Assembly: GCA_963682175.1 (NCBI GenBank)
Contig: OY821777.1
Span: forward strand, 17,194,001-17,258,000
Direction: 5' to 3'
DNA length: 64,000 nt
DNA from: Triglochin maritima
Taxonomy: Eukaryota; Streptophyta; Magnoliopsida; Alismatales; Juncaginaceae
Shown here: one piece after another, positions 35,601 to 48,706 of the stretch
Layout of the letters: each line of letters opens with the position of its first letter
Numbering within the stretch: the first letter of the stretch is position 1
Program-made: the position numbers and the translations under genes
Notes under the pieces: generated by a model
What the model was told of the DNA's origin: nothing
Databases searched by the model: none
Seen by the model: only the letters and a program-made list of their open reading frames with translations

Positions 35601-38600
35601 GGAATAGTGATGGATTTTTGAAGTGACAGAAAGTATAGGTGTGAGATCAAACATTGTTGTTGCGGATATGCACTTTCCACATATGCAAGTAAACCATATC
35701 CGTATTTGTATTGGCCTATTTAATGAGGATGCAGATATGGATATAGCATTCCTAATAATCGACCAATTATTTGCAACCGTGGTTTCCGTAATATGCATAG
35801 AATTTATTGTGTTTGGTGTTCACATATGAACAGGAAAACAAGCAAAAGGGTGTTCACATATGAACAGGAAAACAAGCAAAAGGGTGTTCAGGCATCATTT
35901 GTAAATGACAAGCATTTAATTTATCTTGTTTACATGGACATGTCATTTTATGATGAAAGGAATTAAAATTTTAACAACAAATGAACCAACATTTATCTTG
36001 ACCCCCCAAAAGTTTGAACACCGGATGAAAATCATGGGAACTTATACTATAACAGTGGCACATGCTCCTAATTGAGTGACATATATTCTGAACTAATATG
36101 AACATATTGCACTAATTTGAATGACTAAAGTTACATCAAATCATTGAATCACCGACTTTCACCTCCCAACATGGGATTTGTTTTTGACAAATTTTGCACA
36201 AAGGCCATCAAAGTACCATGAAGGATTTAGAAATTCTAAGGGAATTCATATAAACAAGTCATTTATAATTTATAAATGGCACTTTCAAAACCAAAGTAAA
36301 AGTGCAAACTCAAGTTATGCTAGTGCATCCACAACTAACAGTATTCCCCACACCCATGTTTCGAATAACTGGTTATAAGTTGATTAACTAAATTGTACCT
36401 CAACGGTAACATAAGAGAGTAAGAATTGCAGCATTGAAGAGCAGGTATGACAACAAAATTGACTTCTAACCATATATCGTACCTTCTCCTTTGCCCATCC
36501 AAAAGCAAAATTGTAGATCTCACGAAATTTTTCTGGATTGAAATCAGATGGGAAAAACTTCAGACATCAGAATTATATAATAGAATGTGTGTGTGTGTGA
36601 AAACCGCCATTGAACAATTATGACAAGGTTGAAAGAAAAAAAAATCAAAACTTAATGAACAAACAAAAGAATTTAACACAGAATCAGAATGTGCTTCCAG
36701 ATACATAAAATGATCAAAGTAATCTTGCACAAAAAATCATAAATGGCCAATTCATCAATAAAATTTGCATACGTTCATCTTTCAGTTCTGCACGCATTAG
36801 TGGAAGCTTCTCGCGGAGTTTTTCAATTGAATCTACCCTGTTATATAAATGGTTAGACTTCAGAGTCATTCCCATTTACAAATCAATAAAAACGTGAAAG
36901 CCCCTTATGCAATGAGAACAATAGAGGAAGCTATCAGTAGATTCTCACCCTAGTGACTGCAATCCACTAATAAACTCTTGACGAGAAAATTCACACATAG
37001 TCGCAGCCTTCATATGCCAAGATAGAACCAGCTGCACACATTCCCGAAGCAAAGTAATGAAACTAAGAACTACCATAAGAAAGACAAAAACAAAATTCAC
37101 TTAGAGAACATCAGCTGCTTCAATATAACAATTCCAAAGTGTAACAGCATAATATCCACCAACAAGCATCTTTTATGCTGGATTATGTGGTAAGATTCAA
37201 ATTATAATCAGCAAAAACATTTTCGTTGAGGCATGAATTAGTAGCTACTGACTTTAATGGGAACCATTTAAAATAATAAAATGCTCCTTACTTACAAATA
37301 CCACTATTTAAAATAATAAAATGCTCCTTAATAAATTCCAATTTTCCCACTTTGGTTTTTGTTCATTAGAGTCTACTGTTCACCTTCTCGTATGCCTCCA
37401 AAGAACAATATTTTTATGATTCTTCATTATTATATCTATACATCTATATTATTAAAAGAAGTACAAAAATGACAGGTGAAAAAACAGGCAAAGAAGATAA
37501 GCTTAATGCTAAAAATATGGGCTTGGGGCTTGAACAAATATTCACAAAATGAAACAGGGGCTTGAACAAATATTCACAAAATTACACAACCTAAATTTTG
37601 ACGCTATCATTCTTTTAGAAGGTGAGATCCGTGTCCAACAATCATAGAAAGAGATTCTACTTAAGAGTGTCCAGGCACAAAGAATCCCATATGTTTGCAT
37701 GCCACTGATGTTTTTATTCTGGGTCAAAAATCAACCAGACCTTAATAGATAGGATAAGTGACCAATCATTTAGCTACATGATCGTGCAAGACATGCACTA
37801 CATTGTGGGAGAGTGGTATGCAACTCTTGGTCATGGAGCACGCATCCCTTGCTTTGTTAATTTAGGGGCTCTTGCAATCTCAGCTGTCCAAGGAGCTATC
37901 TGAAATAGCATGAGGCATGAGCATCACTAAGCAAACTACTTACATCTTTACATCTAAGACAAATCAACCAATCTACAGTCTATCAGCTTTCATGAAAACA
38001 TACTACAAAGTTGCAAGAAGCAGGGCATTTCGATTTTTAAGGAGCTCTATAGCAAGCCGAAAACTGAAATGTAACATATGCCATATGTATCTTAACGATA
38101 CCTATCCTGTATGTGCTCGCTTTCTCTTAAAAGGAATAAAATAAAATGTACTGAGATACAAATAAAAAGGAAAAAGGCACAGCAATACGTACCATAACTA
38201 TATCCTGAGGGTCTACCTGCATGAACAAACAACACAAAGTATGTAATAATTAAAGAGAAAAATGAAATCATGAGTTTCCTCTCCACCATCATGACCATAA
38301 CACGTCATAGAAAATTACTAGCTTCATTTATTAATCTTTATTTCAATTTGAACCAAGGCACACAAAAGGATCATAACCATTCCAAGTGTTACATCATTGG
38401 ACTAAGTTCAAGCAACAGCAGTATTTCAAAATAAGAATGTGAAGATGGTAAGTTGCATAAAATTATTTCACAATTAAACTTTAATGACGTACATAATTAC
38501 ATATCCAATATGGATTTCAACAGTAATATGCATGGTTCACCAATCACTAAATGAAAGGGGGAAATATGAGAGAATGTTATGATCCTTACTTAACAATTAC

Positions 38601-41600
38601 CTGTAAATCATTACAGAGAAGTGATATGCCGTCAACCATAATCATATCACCATAGGGATCTGCACAAGTTCCAAAATAAATCTAACAGTGACATGAAGAA
38701 AGAAAGGATAAACACTAAAGTCAGCTCTATGGCTCAGTGCCTTGACACCATTTAAAGAATCTTGTTCAGAGGTGTTTTCTGTTTTTTTATTATAACATTT
38801 TTCTTTTCTTTTTTCTATGACCCATAAACCCTTAAAAACAAGTTCCTTAATAAAGATACCAATCCCTTATTTTGATCACCAGGTGGATCTACACAATAAC
38901 TGAGATTATATATGGGAAAGACAACAGGGAAGCACATAATATTGCTTCTATCTAGCCTACGAAATTTGAAAAGGAGCACCAAGAGAAAATGAGATGTACA
39001 AAAGCAAAGTTCTAAGTAAAGGATGGAACCTTGCATACTTGTTAATGAAGTCTTAATTTCATTTTTTTCAGATATAAACCTATCTAAGCCATTAAGAACA
39101 GGATACTGCACACTTAAAGTACCCTTATGAGATACTGTGGCAAAGATGATGACAAATCCCTCAGCCAGTCGTATCATACCTAATTTCTTTTTTTATCGGT
39201 GTATCACACCTAATTTGTGGACTGGATCATCACAATAAGTGATGACTTACGACAATCCAATTGAAACAGTTGTCGGTTGTCACCACATGAATCATGATCC
39301 CTTTTCTGCCCAGATAATTGCTTGCCTCATATTATTATCCCAGCTTAACTGATCTTCACTCTTAAAACAGTTGTGAAAGAATTTTGCTCACTAAGACAAG
39401 ATTCTGAACCCATGCCGAGGGTTAACAGTAAATTTCCAGCCAGTTGTAAAAAGTTCACAAGGTTATCTCTCTAGAAGAGAAACTATACAGCAGAAGGCGA
39501 AAAGAAGGGTTGAAGTTTTCGTATTTATAAGAATATAAAATGTCATAAAATGTTCATGAAAGGATTACTTATATGTATTATTATTATTGGACCATTTTTT
39601 TCCAATTTGTTTGCTTTATTATTACATTAAGACAGTTTTTCATATAGATTTAATTAATTGGATTTTGTAGCCTACCTTTATATCGACGGAACAACTCCTC
39701 CACTTGCTTTGAATCTGTTACTGCTCTGATTTGTGGCTGACTGTAAAATATATCAAATGCACCTTCTAGATGCCAATCACTAGCCTTCAATGCTTGCAGA
39801 GCAACCTTATCACTGCATCCACGGAAATAATTTAAAAAAAAAGAATTAAAAAATACATGTTCTCTATGATAGAACTACAAGGTGCATAATGCTCAATAGA
39901 ATCCCGAATGATGCTAAACCTATATTACGCATACATACCAAAAAATTGAAAATTACAAGTTTAAAACGCTATACACAGGCAAGAAATATCCATTAATGTC
40001 ATAGAGATTTTGCTTTCTTAATCAAAACATCCTTCAAAACCTTTTTCCTGAACGGTCCTTCAAAACCTAAATGTTTACCCTGGATGACCTACAATCCAAG
40101 CACTAGCACAAAAATATATTAGAAAATAATGGTATTGGCTGGTATGTGTATTTTACAAGACCTTGGAGGACAGTCTGCGCCCATTTGCTGGGTGGTTATA
40201 TCTTTGATCCAGATGAGCAGGCTATTCATTTTGGATAGGGCTTAATTCAAAATTTTCTTTATAACATGAAAAATACAAGATTGAGAGGCCAGATAGTTTG
40301 TGGAATTCAAATGCACTCAGAGTCAGGTGAAACTTCTAATTATTGTTACATTAAGATTATCTTCTAAAGGAGACTAGACATGCTGAAGCAGTGTCAAGAG
40401 CAATAGAGACATCATAACTAATCATGGAAGTCTTCATTCAAGTGAGAAGAGAAAGGGCCTCAGATCCTCCTAGAGAAAATATGTCTGCAGACAATGGGTT
40501 GGCTATAGTTGGCTTGAAGCCTTTTTCAGGGTGAATTAGAACCTCTGGCTGTTTATGTTCTTTTCCTGTTTCCTTTGCTTTTATCTAATAGCAATTTGGT
40601 CTACATCTTGACCATCCTTGATCCCCTTTTTTTATGCTTTGGATACACCTCTTCTTCTTGTTGCTATCATTTTTCTTAATCCATAGAATTCTTTTTTTCT
40701 TCTGCTGGCATTAATATACGCCAACCAAGTTCAACCTACATTATGCAGGCACAAAACAGACAATGAACAAGAGCTCTACCGATACCTAGCATAGGGGGGA
40801 GAACTTCGAAGAAACATTAATTTGTCATTTGGTACTTCCAAGCAGCCAACTAAATCAAATACTTCAACTTAAACAGCATGTTTGGAGCCCACTAAACTCA
40901 AAACAAACATTGCCTAAACAACTCAAAGTGCATTACCTGTAAAATGGAATCCCAAAAGAAAAGAATGGACATCTACAAGTTTTTTTTTCTTTCGCAAAGA
41001 ATCAACTACAAGCTCTAAAGCATAAAAACCACTTACTATTCTTATAATCGGCACAAGTGTGAAACATCACCAAATATTCCAATTTTAACAATCATCACTG
41101 TAAGTGAATAAGTACAAACCAACATTCGCAACCACAACATGCATGAGCTAAACAGAATAACATTTGACCTACAAGGCCTAAACAATGGCTAGACAAGACA
41201 AACGGAAAACTAGATCGCTATTGATGCGCTATCAGTAATACCGAACTCGGTAACGTGCAAATACGCTTCATGAAATGACCCACAAATTCAGCACAAAATG
41301 ATTTGCAGACAAAGAAACTTACGTTGCACCAGTGATTGCCATGAACTGCTGGACCTTGTCCCTGTGTCCTCTGCTCAGTTTATGCTGCAAACAATCACAC
41401 CAACAATCTCATCGTTACAATAAAATCATTATAAACAAAGGAAAACGATCCTCATGCAAAAACAGTGGAAGAAAATGCCAATTAAGATTTAGAACGGGAG
41501 AATAACATCAACCAGTGAAATATCCGCACTCACTACAATAAACTTAAAAAAACAAAAAAAACAGTATTTGAAGCTAAATCAGCGAAAAGGACAACAAAAA

Positions 41601-42592
41601 ATTAGAAGAAAATACCTATTTTCAAATCAAACGTCACATACAAAACCTCAATAACCCAAATCGAGCAAAGAGGACAAGGTCCAGCAAACCATAAAACTTC
41701 CAAATATCAAACTCTTCGAAGAAGCTAAAACAGTGGGAAAAAGAAATTCGTCTATTTCCAAATCAAACCTCAACCGTTTCAAAAACTCCAAAACATCCAA
41801 TATCGAACTTTTCAAAGTTAAAGTAGCGAAGAAAAAAAACACGATCAAGAAAAAAAAATCACCAATTTCCAAATCAAACCTCAACCAACACAAATCTCCA
41901 AAACACCCTAAACCAGTCACAAAAAACGCAATCAAGACCAAAACACGAATAAATCTTCAATTCCCAAATCAAACCACAACCACTACAAAATCTCCAAAAC
42001 TCGAAAAACAAACTCAACAGTCACAAAAACTCCGAACCATCCAAAATCGAACTCTCCAACGCTAAAAAGTAGTAAAAACATAATCCAGAAGAAAAAAATA
42101 ACCAATTTGCAAATCAAACATCAATCGTCACAAAAACTCCAAAACATCCAAAATCAAACATTCCGTAGCTAAATTAGTGGTTAAAAAACAAAATCAAGAA
42201 GAAAAAACACCGATTTTCAAATCAAACCTTCACCGTCAGAAAAACTCCAAAGCATCCAAAATCGAACTCTCCGAAGCTTAAAAAGTAGTAAAAGAGATAC
42301 GATCAAGAAGAAAAATACGAAAAAAACCACCCATTTCCAAATCAAACATCAACCGTCACAAAAACTCCAAACCATTCAAAATCGAACTCTCCGAAGCTAA
42401 AACGTAGTAAAAAAAGATATAATCAAGAAGAAGAAAACGAAAAAGTAACTTATTTCCACCTCAAAACTCCCAAAAACACTCTCCAAACCAAAACCAGTAT
42501 AAAAATACAAAAAAACGAAAACAAAACGAAAACCGCAACAAACCACACACGACACCCACAGAACCCAGAAATCAACCGAGAAACCCTACCAT
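32689..42592 (-). CDS. DCN1: DCN1-like protein (cullin neddylation co-E3)
   Basis: Eleven coding exons on the minus strand: ATG only (42590-42592), 41323-41384, 39676-39812, 38601-38659, 38193-38216, 36949-37031, 36773-36837, 36483-36532, 33683-33784, 33406-33465 and 32689-32808 (TGA). They total 765 bp, 254 residues, with GT-AG introns and intact phase throughout. The N-terminus ([20 protein letters not shown] ... [14 protein letters not shown]) is a UBA-like domain (about 8-45). The rest is the DCUN1/PONY domain ([68 protein letters not shown]). The family promotes NEDD8/RUB transfer from the E2 onto cullins in SCF-type ubiquitin ligases. Length and exon content look complete and functional. 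It is one of only two apparently intact host genes in the window. Confidence 0.93.
35815..35888. repeat. 34-bp tandem duplication in a DCN1 intron
   Basis: Two perfect copies of a 34-bp unit beginning GGTGTTCACATATGAACAGG (35815 and 35849) plus the start of a third. They lie in the large intron 33785-36482. Confidence 0.9.
41580..42470. repeat. degenerate ~95-145 bp repeats in DCN1 intron 1
   Basis: Seven imperfect units, each with CAAATCAAACNTCAACCGTC, AAAACTCCAAAACATCC, AAATCGAACTCTCCGAAGCT and a GATCAAGAAGAAAA stretch. Starts of AAATCAAAC lie at about 41624, 41760, 41871, 41966, 42111, 42219 and 42339. They fill most of the 1,205-bp first intron (41385-42589). Confidence 0.8.
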
Positions 42593-42880
42593 GGCGTCCG
42601 AAAGGGTGGAGAAGGAACCCGAAACCCTAATCGGGGAGATTTTTAGGGCTAAAAAGGATGTGCGCTTTGGAGTCGCCTTTTTTCCTCTCTTCTCCCCCAG
42701 AGACGAAGCTCTCTCTCTCTTTTTTCCCTTCTCTTTCCGGTTTCGTGTTCGCTCCTCACTTGACGGCTTGACGCCGGTGTGGGGCCCGCGTGGGGTTTCG
42801 ATTCCGGTGCGACGGTCTCGAACGAGGATAGGTGACGTGGACGGTGGAAAGTATGACACGTTGGCGGGGTGATGGAGTTT
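42593..42880 (-). promoter_or_regulatory. DCN1 5' untranslated/promoter-proximal region
   Basis: On the minus strand this is GA- and CT-rich leader-like sequence (CTCCCC, GAGAGAGAGAGC, GGGTTTCGGGTTCC) running into GCC-ATG at 42592. It is GC-richer than the surrounding DNA. No clear TATA box was chosen. Confidence 0.5.
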
Positions 42881-42899
42881 CGTGCAAAGATGGATGGAT

Positions 42900-43780
42900 G
42901 GGTTTATTGAGGGGTTAATTACAGTTTGTCCCTCTGAATTATGTCTTGGTATCATTTTACATCTCTGAAGTTTCAAAGTTAACTGTTACCTTCCTTGAGT
43001 TTTAATTTTGTAACATTTTGCCCCCTTAAACTTCAAAAACTCATTATTTAACACACATTCGACGTTGTTTTTCCTAAAAAAAATTGTTGTAACCCTAATA
43101 CACTCCTAAATCTATATTTACGTGAAATTTTGGATCGAAATAGAGGTCGGATATGGTTGGAATTTGAATCAGATTGACACTCAGACCTGAGAAGAAGAAA
43201 AATTACTTTCAAGAAAAAGATCAAAAGTCTACCTAGGCAAGTGTCGACATCTTTACATGACTAGGCTTCGAAAAGTCCGTTGGATGATCCACAAAGTGTT
43301 TAAGACCATGATGGCTCCTCCACAATGTGTATGCAGACCAACAAGAGCACCGACACATGTTGAGGTATTTGTGATTATTGACTTATGTTCGATTTATTAA
43401 CCCTTTGTTAAATTGTAATACATGAGGACATGTATGGTTTGACACAATAATTCAAACACATCCAAGCACTGCATTCAAAACCAAGAAGCTCAAGGATAAA
43501 TTAGCAGATTAGATTTCATATGTCTTAAGATTTGTGTTTTGCACAAATGAAGTTTTCAATTTGGATTGAAAGAAAAACGATCTTAAACATGAAAAATACA
43601 GTAAAGATGTTAGTAGAAAAGAAGAATATATTAAAAATGGTAATTATAAAGGCCCATCGATTTACGGAGTCATAAAAATTCTTCATCCTTGGTAAGGTTG
43701 AAAAAGTGCTTTTTAGGTCATGTCAGTTCGTATAGGAAATGAGGGGCAGAGTTGTTGGTTGGGCTTACAAGGTTCAAGAG
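42900..43780. other. intergenic, possible transposon remnant
   Basis: The stretch at 42915-43060 (TTAATTACAGTTTGTCCCTC, CTTAAACTTC and similar) resembles the ends of common plant DNA transposons. No partner end and no coding region were found. Confidence 0.4.
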
Positions 43781-44125
43781 ATGTTATATGAGTTCTTACA
43801 TGGACGCAAGCGTCCGTCACGTGGCCTACGTGGCTTCGAAAGTTTGTTGAGTCAGTACCTGTGAAGTTTGTCACGTCATCCGTTTCATACGTGTCTTTAT
43901 TTTGTTTTAAAAATTAATCGACAGATTCTCAAGTACGACGGTTGCTTTCCAAATACGAGATAAGACAATGCTTAGACATCAAACCAGCGACGGTTCAGAT
44001 ACCTAGGAAGGAAATAAATCGACAGATCGAAAGGGAGAAAACATCTTTGTCGTTGTGGAGTTCCTTTTTTAAAACCGATGAAGCCGGAAACAGTTTCTCT
44101 CACTCTCTTCCCTTCAAAACGCCGA

Positions 44126-44640
44126 ATGGATTCTCCGAGTCATGTTGTCGCTAGCGAACCTGTGAGGAACAAGGTGGGCCGATTTGTGCTTTTTCCCCTT
44201 GCTTCGTTCTTTTATTTACGCACTTGGTTTCTTCATTCATTTGTTTTAGGGGTCCACCTACTACTTCCGGGAAACGAAATGCTCCTGGACGGCGATTCAA
44301 AAGCAGTTTGGTAAGATGAAGGACGATGAGAATGACATTTTCCGGCGGACCCCTTTCGGTCACTTCCTACACCTTCCTAACATTCCAACCGACAATGAAA
44401 TAGTCGGTTGGTTGGTCGAACACTACGACGTCAAGGAGGTGGGGCTGAGAATAAGATCAGGGGTAGTCCCTTTTACACCCGAAGATGTTGCCCTAATTTT
44501 GGGCCTAAACATGCGTGGGAAGACCGTTGTGATGGAACTCATGGGCGTACAGAGGCGAGAAGGGGTGAACATTGGCAACACTCAACTGGCAGGTCATCTG
44601 CCTGCTTCCAGTGTGATGGGCGAGACGGAGCAGACCAAAA
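44126..44640 (+). pseudogene. N-terminal exons of transposon Ulp1-type gene (PMD/DUF1985-like)
   Basis: Exon 1 44126-44173 (MDSPSHVVASEPVRNK), then a 76-bp GT-AG intron (44174-44249), then exon 2 from 44250 (GSTYYFRETKCSWTAIQKQF). The domain TPFGHFLHLPNIPTDNEIVG ... VVPFTPEDVALILGLNMRGK resembles the plant mobile domain/DUF1985 type found in front of Ulp1 catalytic domains in transposon genes. The frame runs into the 22-bp array at about 44635, where the protease domain has been lost. Function of the domain is unknown. Confidence 0.65.
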
Positions 44641-45010
44641 CCTTAAACTGGACACACCAAAACCTTAAACCGGACAAACCTACAACTTAAACTAGACAGA
44701 CCAAAACCTTAAACTGGACAGACCAAAACCTTAAACTGGACAGACTCACAACTTAAACTGGACAGACCCAAAACTTAAGTTGGACATACCAAAACCGTAA
44801 ACTGGACATACCCACAACTTAATCTGGACAACTACACACCTTAAACTGGACAGACTCACAACTTAAACTGGACAGCTACGCACATTTTAAACTGGACAGA
44901 CTCACACCTTAAAATGGAGAGACGTCAATGCTTAATCTGGACAGAGCCACACCTTAAACTGGACAGACACACATCTTAAAATGGTCAGATACACAACTTA
45001 AAATTGACAT
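44635..45010 (-). repeat. 22-bp tandem array 3 (about 17 units)
   Basis: On the minus strand the units read CTGTCCAGTTTAAGNTNTGN, 22 bp each, the same family as arrays 1 and 2 with CCAGTTTAAG in place of CGGTTTAAG. It follows the predicted splice donor of the FAR1 remnant (AACG/GTACAC, minus strand, 45033), so its place relative to that gene equals array 1. Confidence 0.92.
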
Positions 45011-45032
45011 ACAATAGACACTATGTGTGTAC

Positions 45033-45983
45033 CGTTCATGCACGACAACCACATTTGAACAACCAAATGCAATTTTCAGTGGTCTCAGAAGACAGAAAAG
45101 CGCAACCGAGCAAAACTGACTCGAAATGGTAATTAACTCCTACAAATTGGGCAAAGGCATGTCGTATTTGTTGGTTACGTAGGTTGTGTCGAAACATATA
45201 GCGTCTCCGAAGTATGAATAAGCATCTCTAGAACGGCAGTCAGCCCAGAACATGTCTTGTAGTATTCCTTCGTCATCCATATCCATTACATAGAAAAATA
45301 TTGAATCAATCTTCTGCATCCTAATGAAATAGTTCCGAAGAGCTTGTGCATCGCTAGATCTTATTTTCAATTTTCTGACTTCGTTTATAATGTTCCTCCA
45401 AACAGAAATTGTTAAGACTAGGGAAAATGTCGTACTTCAATTATGTTTGGCACAAAAAACACAAATCTTAGGTCCCTCTCGTTGAAAGTCAATTTGTCAT
45501 GACCTCCAACCTCGACCACAAAAGCTTGCATGGTCTTAGCAGTCAATATCCCAACAGAATCATTACACGATATGCGTGCTTTGACGGCTTCAGGGACAAT
45601 TTGTTTTTGTCTGAGAAAACGCATTTGCTTTTCCTCAAGCATGACATGGTTATGTTTAAGATCCACAAAGTTGATGTGGTACCCCTTTGTTGGGTTTCCG
45701 GAGACCCTAATCCGAGCAGTGCACTGGACTATACTGGATAACATATGCTTCAATTTCCCTTGTCCTTGGTTTGTTGGTGTCTTGTTCTCCTTGGAGCAAG
45801 TCAGTGTAACCCGTATAACAACACCACGATCGTAATGAGATTGCCTTATTTTAGCACCAAAAACACAGAAATCGGCATAGGCTACGTAAAATATTTTGGC
45901 TTCTTCGAAAGAAGGAAAAACATCTCCTCCTTAGGAATGTTTGATGGCTGCTCCACTTGGGAATATATATTAACAATTTCCAT
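45033..45983 (-). pseudogene. FAR1-type MULE transposase, 5' half
   Basis: Minus-strand reading from MEIVN (45983) through the FAR1 domain (CTARIRVSGNPTKGYHINFV) and LTFNERDLR, then a short intron ending before the NIINEVRKLKI motif. It continues with FFYVMDMDDEG, FWADCRSRDAYSYFGD and FDTTYVTNKYDM to the donor at 45033. It is closely similar to the MULE-1 gene and has Gln where that copy has stops at 2693 and 2982. A one-T deletion in ATGTTTTTCC near 45920 shifts the frame. Everything 3' of the array intron is missing. Confidence 0.85.
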
Positions 45984-46081
45984 TGGAGTACAAAGAGGAT
46001 GAGAGGAGAACCAAAAGAAGGAAGAAATAAGAGACCCCATAAGAGAAAGGAAGACCCAAGGTTGAGATAATGCGCCAAAAG

Positions 46082-48216
46082 TGTAGGATTTCTAGTTTAA
46101 TTGTGCATATAAATTTTTCGAAATTCTATGTATAATAAGGATCAATTACAATTTTCTACGATTTATTTCATGCATGCATCGGTTTGTTCTAATAACTAGT
46201 TTCAAAAACTTATTAAAACAAACACAAGGGATTCCGAAATTCATACCTAGAAGTTCTCTAAAACTTCTTGATAATCTGGAGACGCTGAGGATGACGATCG
46301 TCGCTTCTCGTTGCGCTGGATGCCTCCGAGTTTTCACCAAAATCCTAAACAAGGTTGGAGAGAAAGAAGCTAGCCAATCAATCTCCAAACTAGTTTAGAA
46401 TCTAGCTACAAACCTCTTCCTTAATCTCTGAGTTTCTCCTTCCAAAGACTTAGAAAACTAAGAGAATTTTCGTGGCTTTTTGTGGTGAATTAGGAGAGAA
46501 AATAATTAGAAAACATCTAACATAATTAAGGAGAATAATGACCTATTTATAGGCTCCAATCTTACTCTCAATCATGGCTATTCTTAAGTCATGTTCTCTT
46601 GACATTTTCTCTCACAAACTAATTCCATAATGCATTACATGCATCCACAAAACGTTTGACCAAGTTTGGAGCTAATCCAACCATCGATCAAATTAATCTC
46701 TTAATTATCAAAGGCAGAAAATCGATCGGGGTCGGTTTACCGAGTCACACTCGTTTAACCGAATATGTCACGTTTGGTTTACCGTGCATTAGACGGACGA
46801 CCGATTCTTAAGGAAAAAAATTCTCCTTAACCGATCGGACGAACCCACGTCTAAAACCGAGTGCCCTTCGGTTAACCGAAAATATCGGAACTGGACATTG
46901 TTCGGTCGACCGTTCCTGGTTCGGTATACCGTACCAGAACTCCAGGCACTTTAGTCAAGTTCGGTCAATTAACTCTGACCATCCGTTCCACGTTCGGTTG
47001 ACCGATCCACATAACCCTCGGTCGATCGAACCATAAACGGATTACCGAACTTTTACACGATTTTGCCTTTTTCAAATTTTGGATTTATTTCCAACAAAAT
47101 TTGAACTTTAGGGGGTTTTAGCAAATTCACAACTTATGCAGTATATTATCCTATGCAAAAATAAATTATTGCACCCCATAATATATCCATCTCATATGAA
47201 TTTATCATGATTTTAATTATGTTATATATCACAACATAATTGATTTTACTTGTTCACCATATGTGTCATATTTTCTATAAGAAACCCGACACATCATATG
47301 AACCAAAAATCAAGCTTCTTGTTTCCCGGTTTTTGTGGTGTGACCTATGGGAGGATCTAGACTAAGTTGGCAGTGATATTAAGAGCTTAATATCACAAGC
47401 TATAAGCGGTATCTAGCTACACATTATAGCTCCCAATTAGTTAGATGTCTTAATTCCACTCGAACCAAAACCTGATCCATTTAGTGATGGAATGCACCAC
47501 TTGTGTCCGTCCCTTGCCTCATGATATTAAGAATACACACAAAGTAGTATTGTGTCATCTTTGTATTAGTATTCATTTCTTGATCTCTTTAAGCTAGTTA
47601 TAAATATGTGACTTAACTCAAATCACATTGTATACATTATAACTTGGTTTTATCAAGGGGCCCACTAATATCATCACTCAATTAAGAGGGGAAATGATAA
47701 TCTTTTGACTAACTATCTTCTCCAACAAAAGTCATACTTAACCAACTAACGTCTTTGCACTACACTCATTGATAGCTTAAGACACTAGTCTAATTAAGCA
47801 CTCCTTAAGTGATCAGATATAAGTCTCATATCAAAGGACCAAGGACACAGTAAAATATCAATGACACAGAAACACATTTCTATAATATTTTACTTATTAG
47901 GTCAATTCGGTATACAAAAGTAGTATTTTCCTCTTTTGCGTACCCGTGTTGTCACTCATTTGTAGAGCTACAATGATCTATGACCAACACGACAATCTTA
48001 ACTCGGTAATCAATGTCCCATGTTAATTACCATGATTGCGAATATCTTTTGTTTTATGTAAACCAATATCTTTTAGAGCTCTACGGTTAAGGACCAAGAG
48101 TCTCTTCCTTAACACTTCTAAAAGACGAATAACATAAACAAGGAACAAAATGATTTCTCATTCAATTCATAATAATTGACATTTAAAAATAAAAGTTTTA
48201 GAACACAATCCTTTCA
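46082..48216 (-). mobile_element. solo LTR C, TSD AAAAG/AAAAT
   Basis: 2,135 bp, plus-strand ends TGTAGGATTTC and CCTTTCA. Flanks 46077-46081 (AAAAG) and 48217-48221 (AAAAT) differ at one base; MULE-1 shows the empty site with CCAAAATG-type sequence in its complement. It holds about ten CGGT-N2-ACCG palindromes at 46730-47050. Same family as A and B. Confidence 0.88.
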
Positions 48217-48420
48217 AAAATGGGGACAAAAGGAAGATGAAACTTCTTCTACTGTGTAGGAGCGTCAAAATGAGAGATGAAGTGATTTGATGGGTCGGAC
48301 ATTGGGAAGACAATCAAAGAATAGATGGGACAAAAGGCAAAAAAATATTGCTGACATGGACAGTGTCAACTCAACAACGTCCTAAACAGCGGCCATTAAT
48401 AATTTTCCATGTTATAAGGA

Positions 48421-48588
48421 TGATAATTAATAAAGAGAATGAAACGAGAAGTTAATTTAGCAAAAGTTGAAAAAGATGTCAGCCGAGTAATTAAAACGGG
48501 TGTTTGTGACTTATTATAGTGTGGTTGTAATTTGAGAATATGAAAAGGTTAGATGTCGAAGGACCAAATGACATTTGAAATAGAGGTA
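48421..48588. other. intergenic
   Basis: Short AT-rich stretch between MULE-2 and the hAT element. No feature seen. Confidence 0.5.
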
Positions 48589-48706
48589 CTTATTGTCAGG
48601 CGCGGATCCATCATCCACTGTGATCCATAGGTATGCACTCACATACAGCATACCCAAAGTTTTTCAGAGAAAAAAAATCATGTTAGATGCCCCCACATTA
48701 ATAATA

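Larger units (their letters stand above)
43790..48408. mobile_element. MULE-2: deleted FAR1/Ulp1-type Mutator element, TSD ATGTTATAT/ATGTTATAA
   Basis: The right end (reading inward from 48408, GGAAAATTATTAATGGCCGC) matches the left end of MULE-1. The left end (about 43790, ACATGGACGCAAGCGTCC) resembles the MULE-3 right end. Flanks 43781-43789 and 48409-48417 match at eight of nine bases. It contains two exons of the Ulp1-associated gene (plus), a 22-bp array, the 5' half of the FAR1 transposase (minus) and solo LTR C. Without the LTR it is about 2.5 kb. Confidence 0.75.

Noticed and set aside
36585..36600. (TG)n microsatellite in a DCN1 intron
   Set aside because: Only about eight dinucleotides; ordinary.
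42572..42976. 134-codon minus-strand frame and 93-codon plus-strand frame
   Set aside because: They fall in the GC-rich leader of the DCN1-like gene; neither has recognisable motifs, and the leader interpretation explains the composition.
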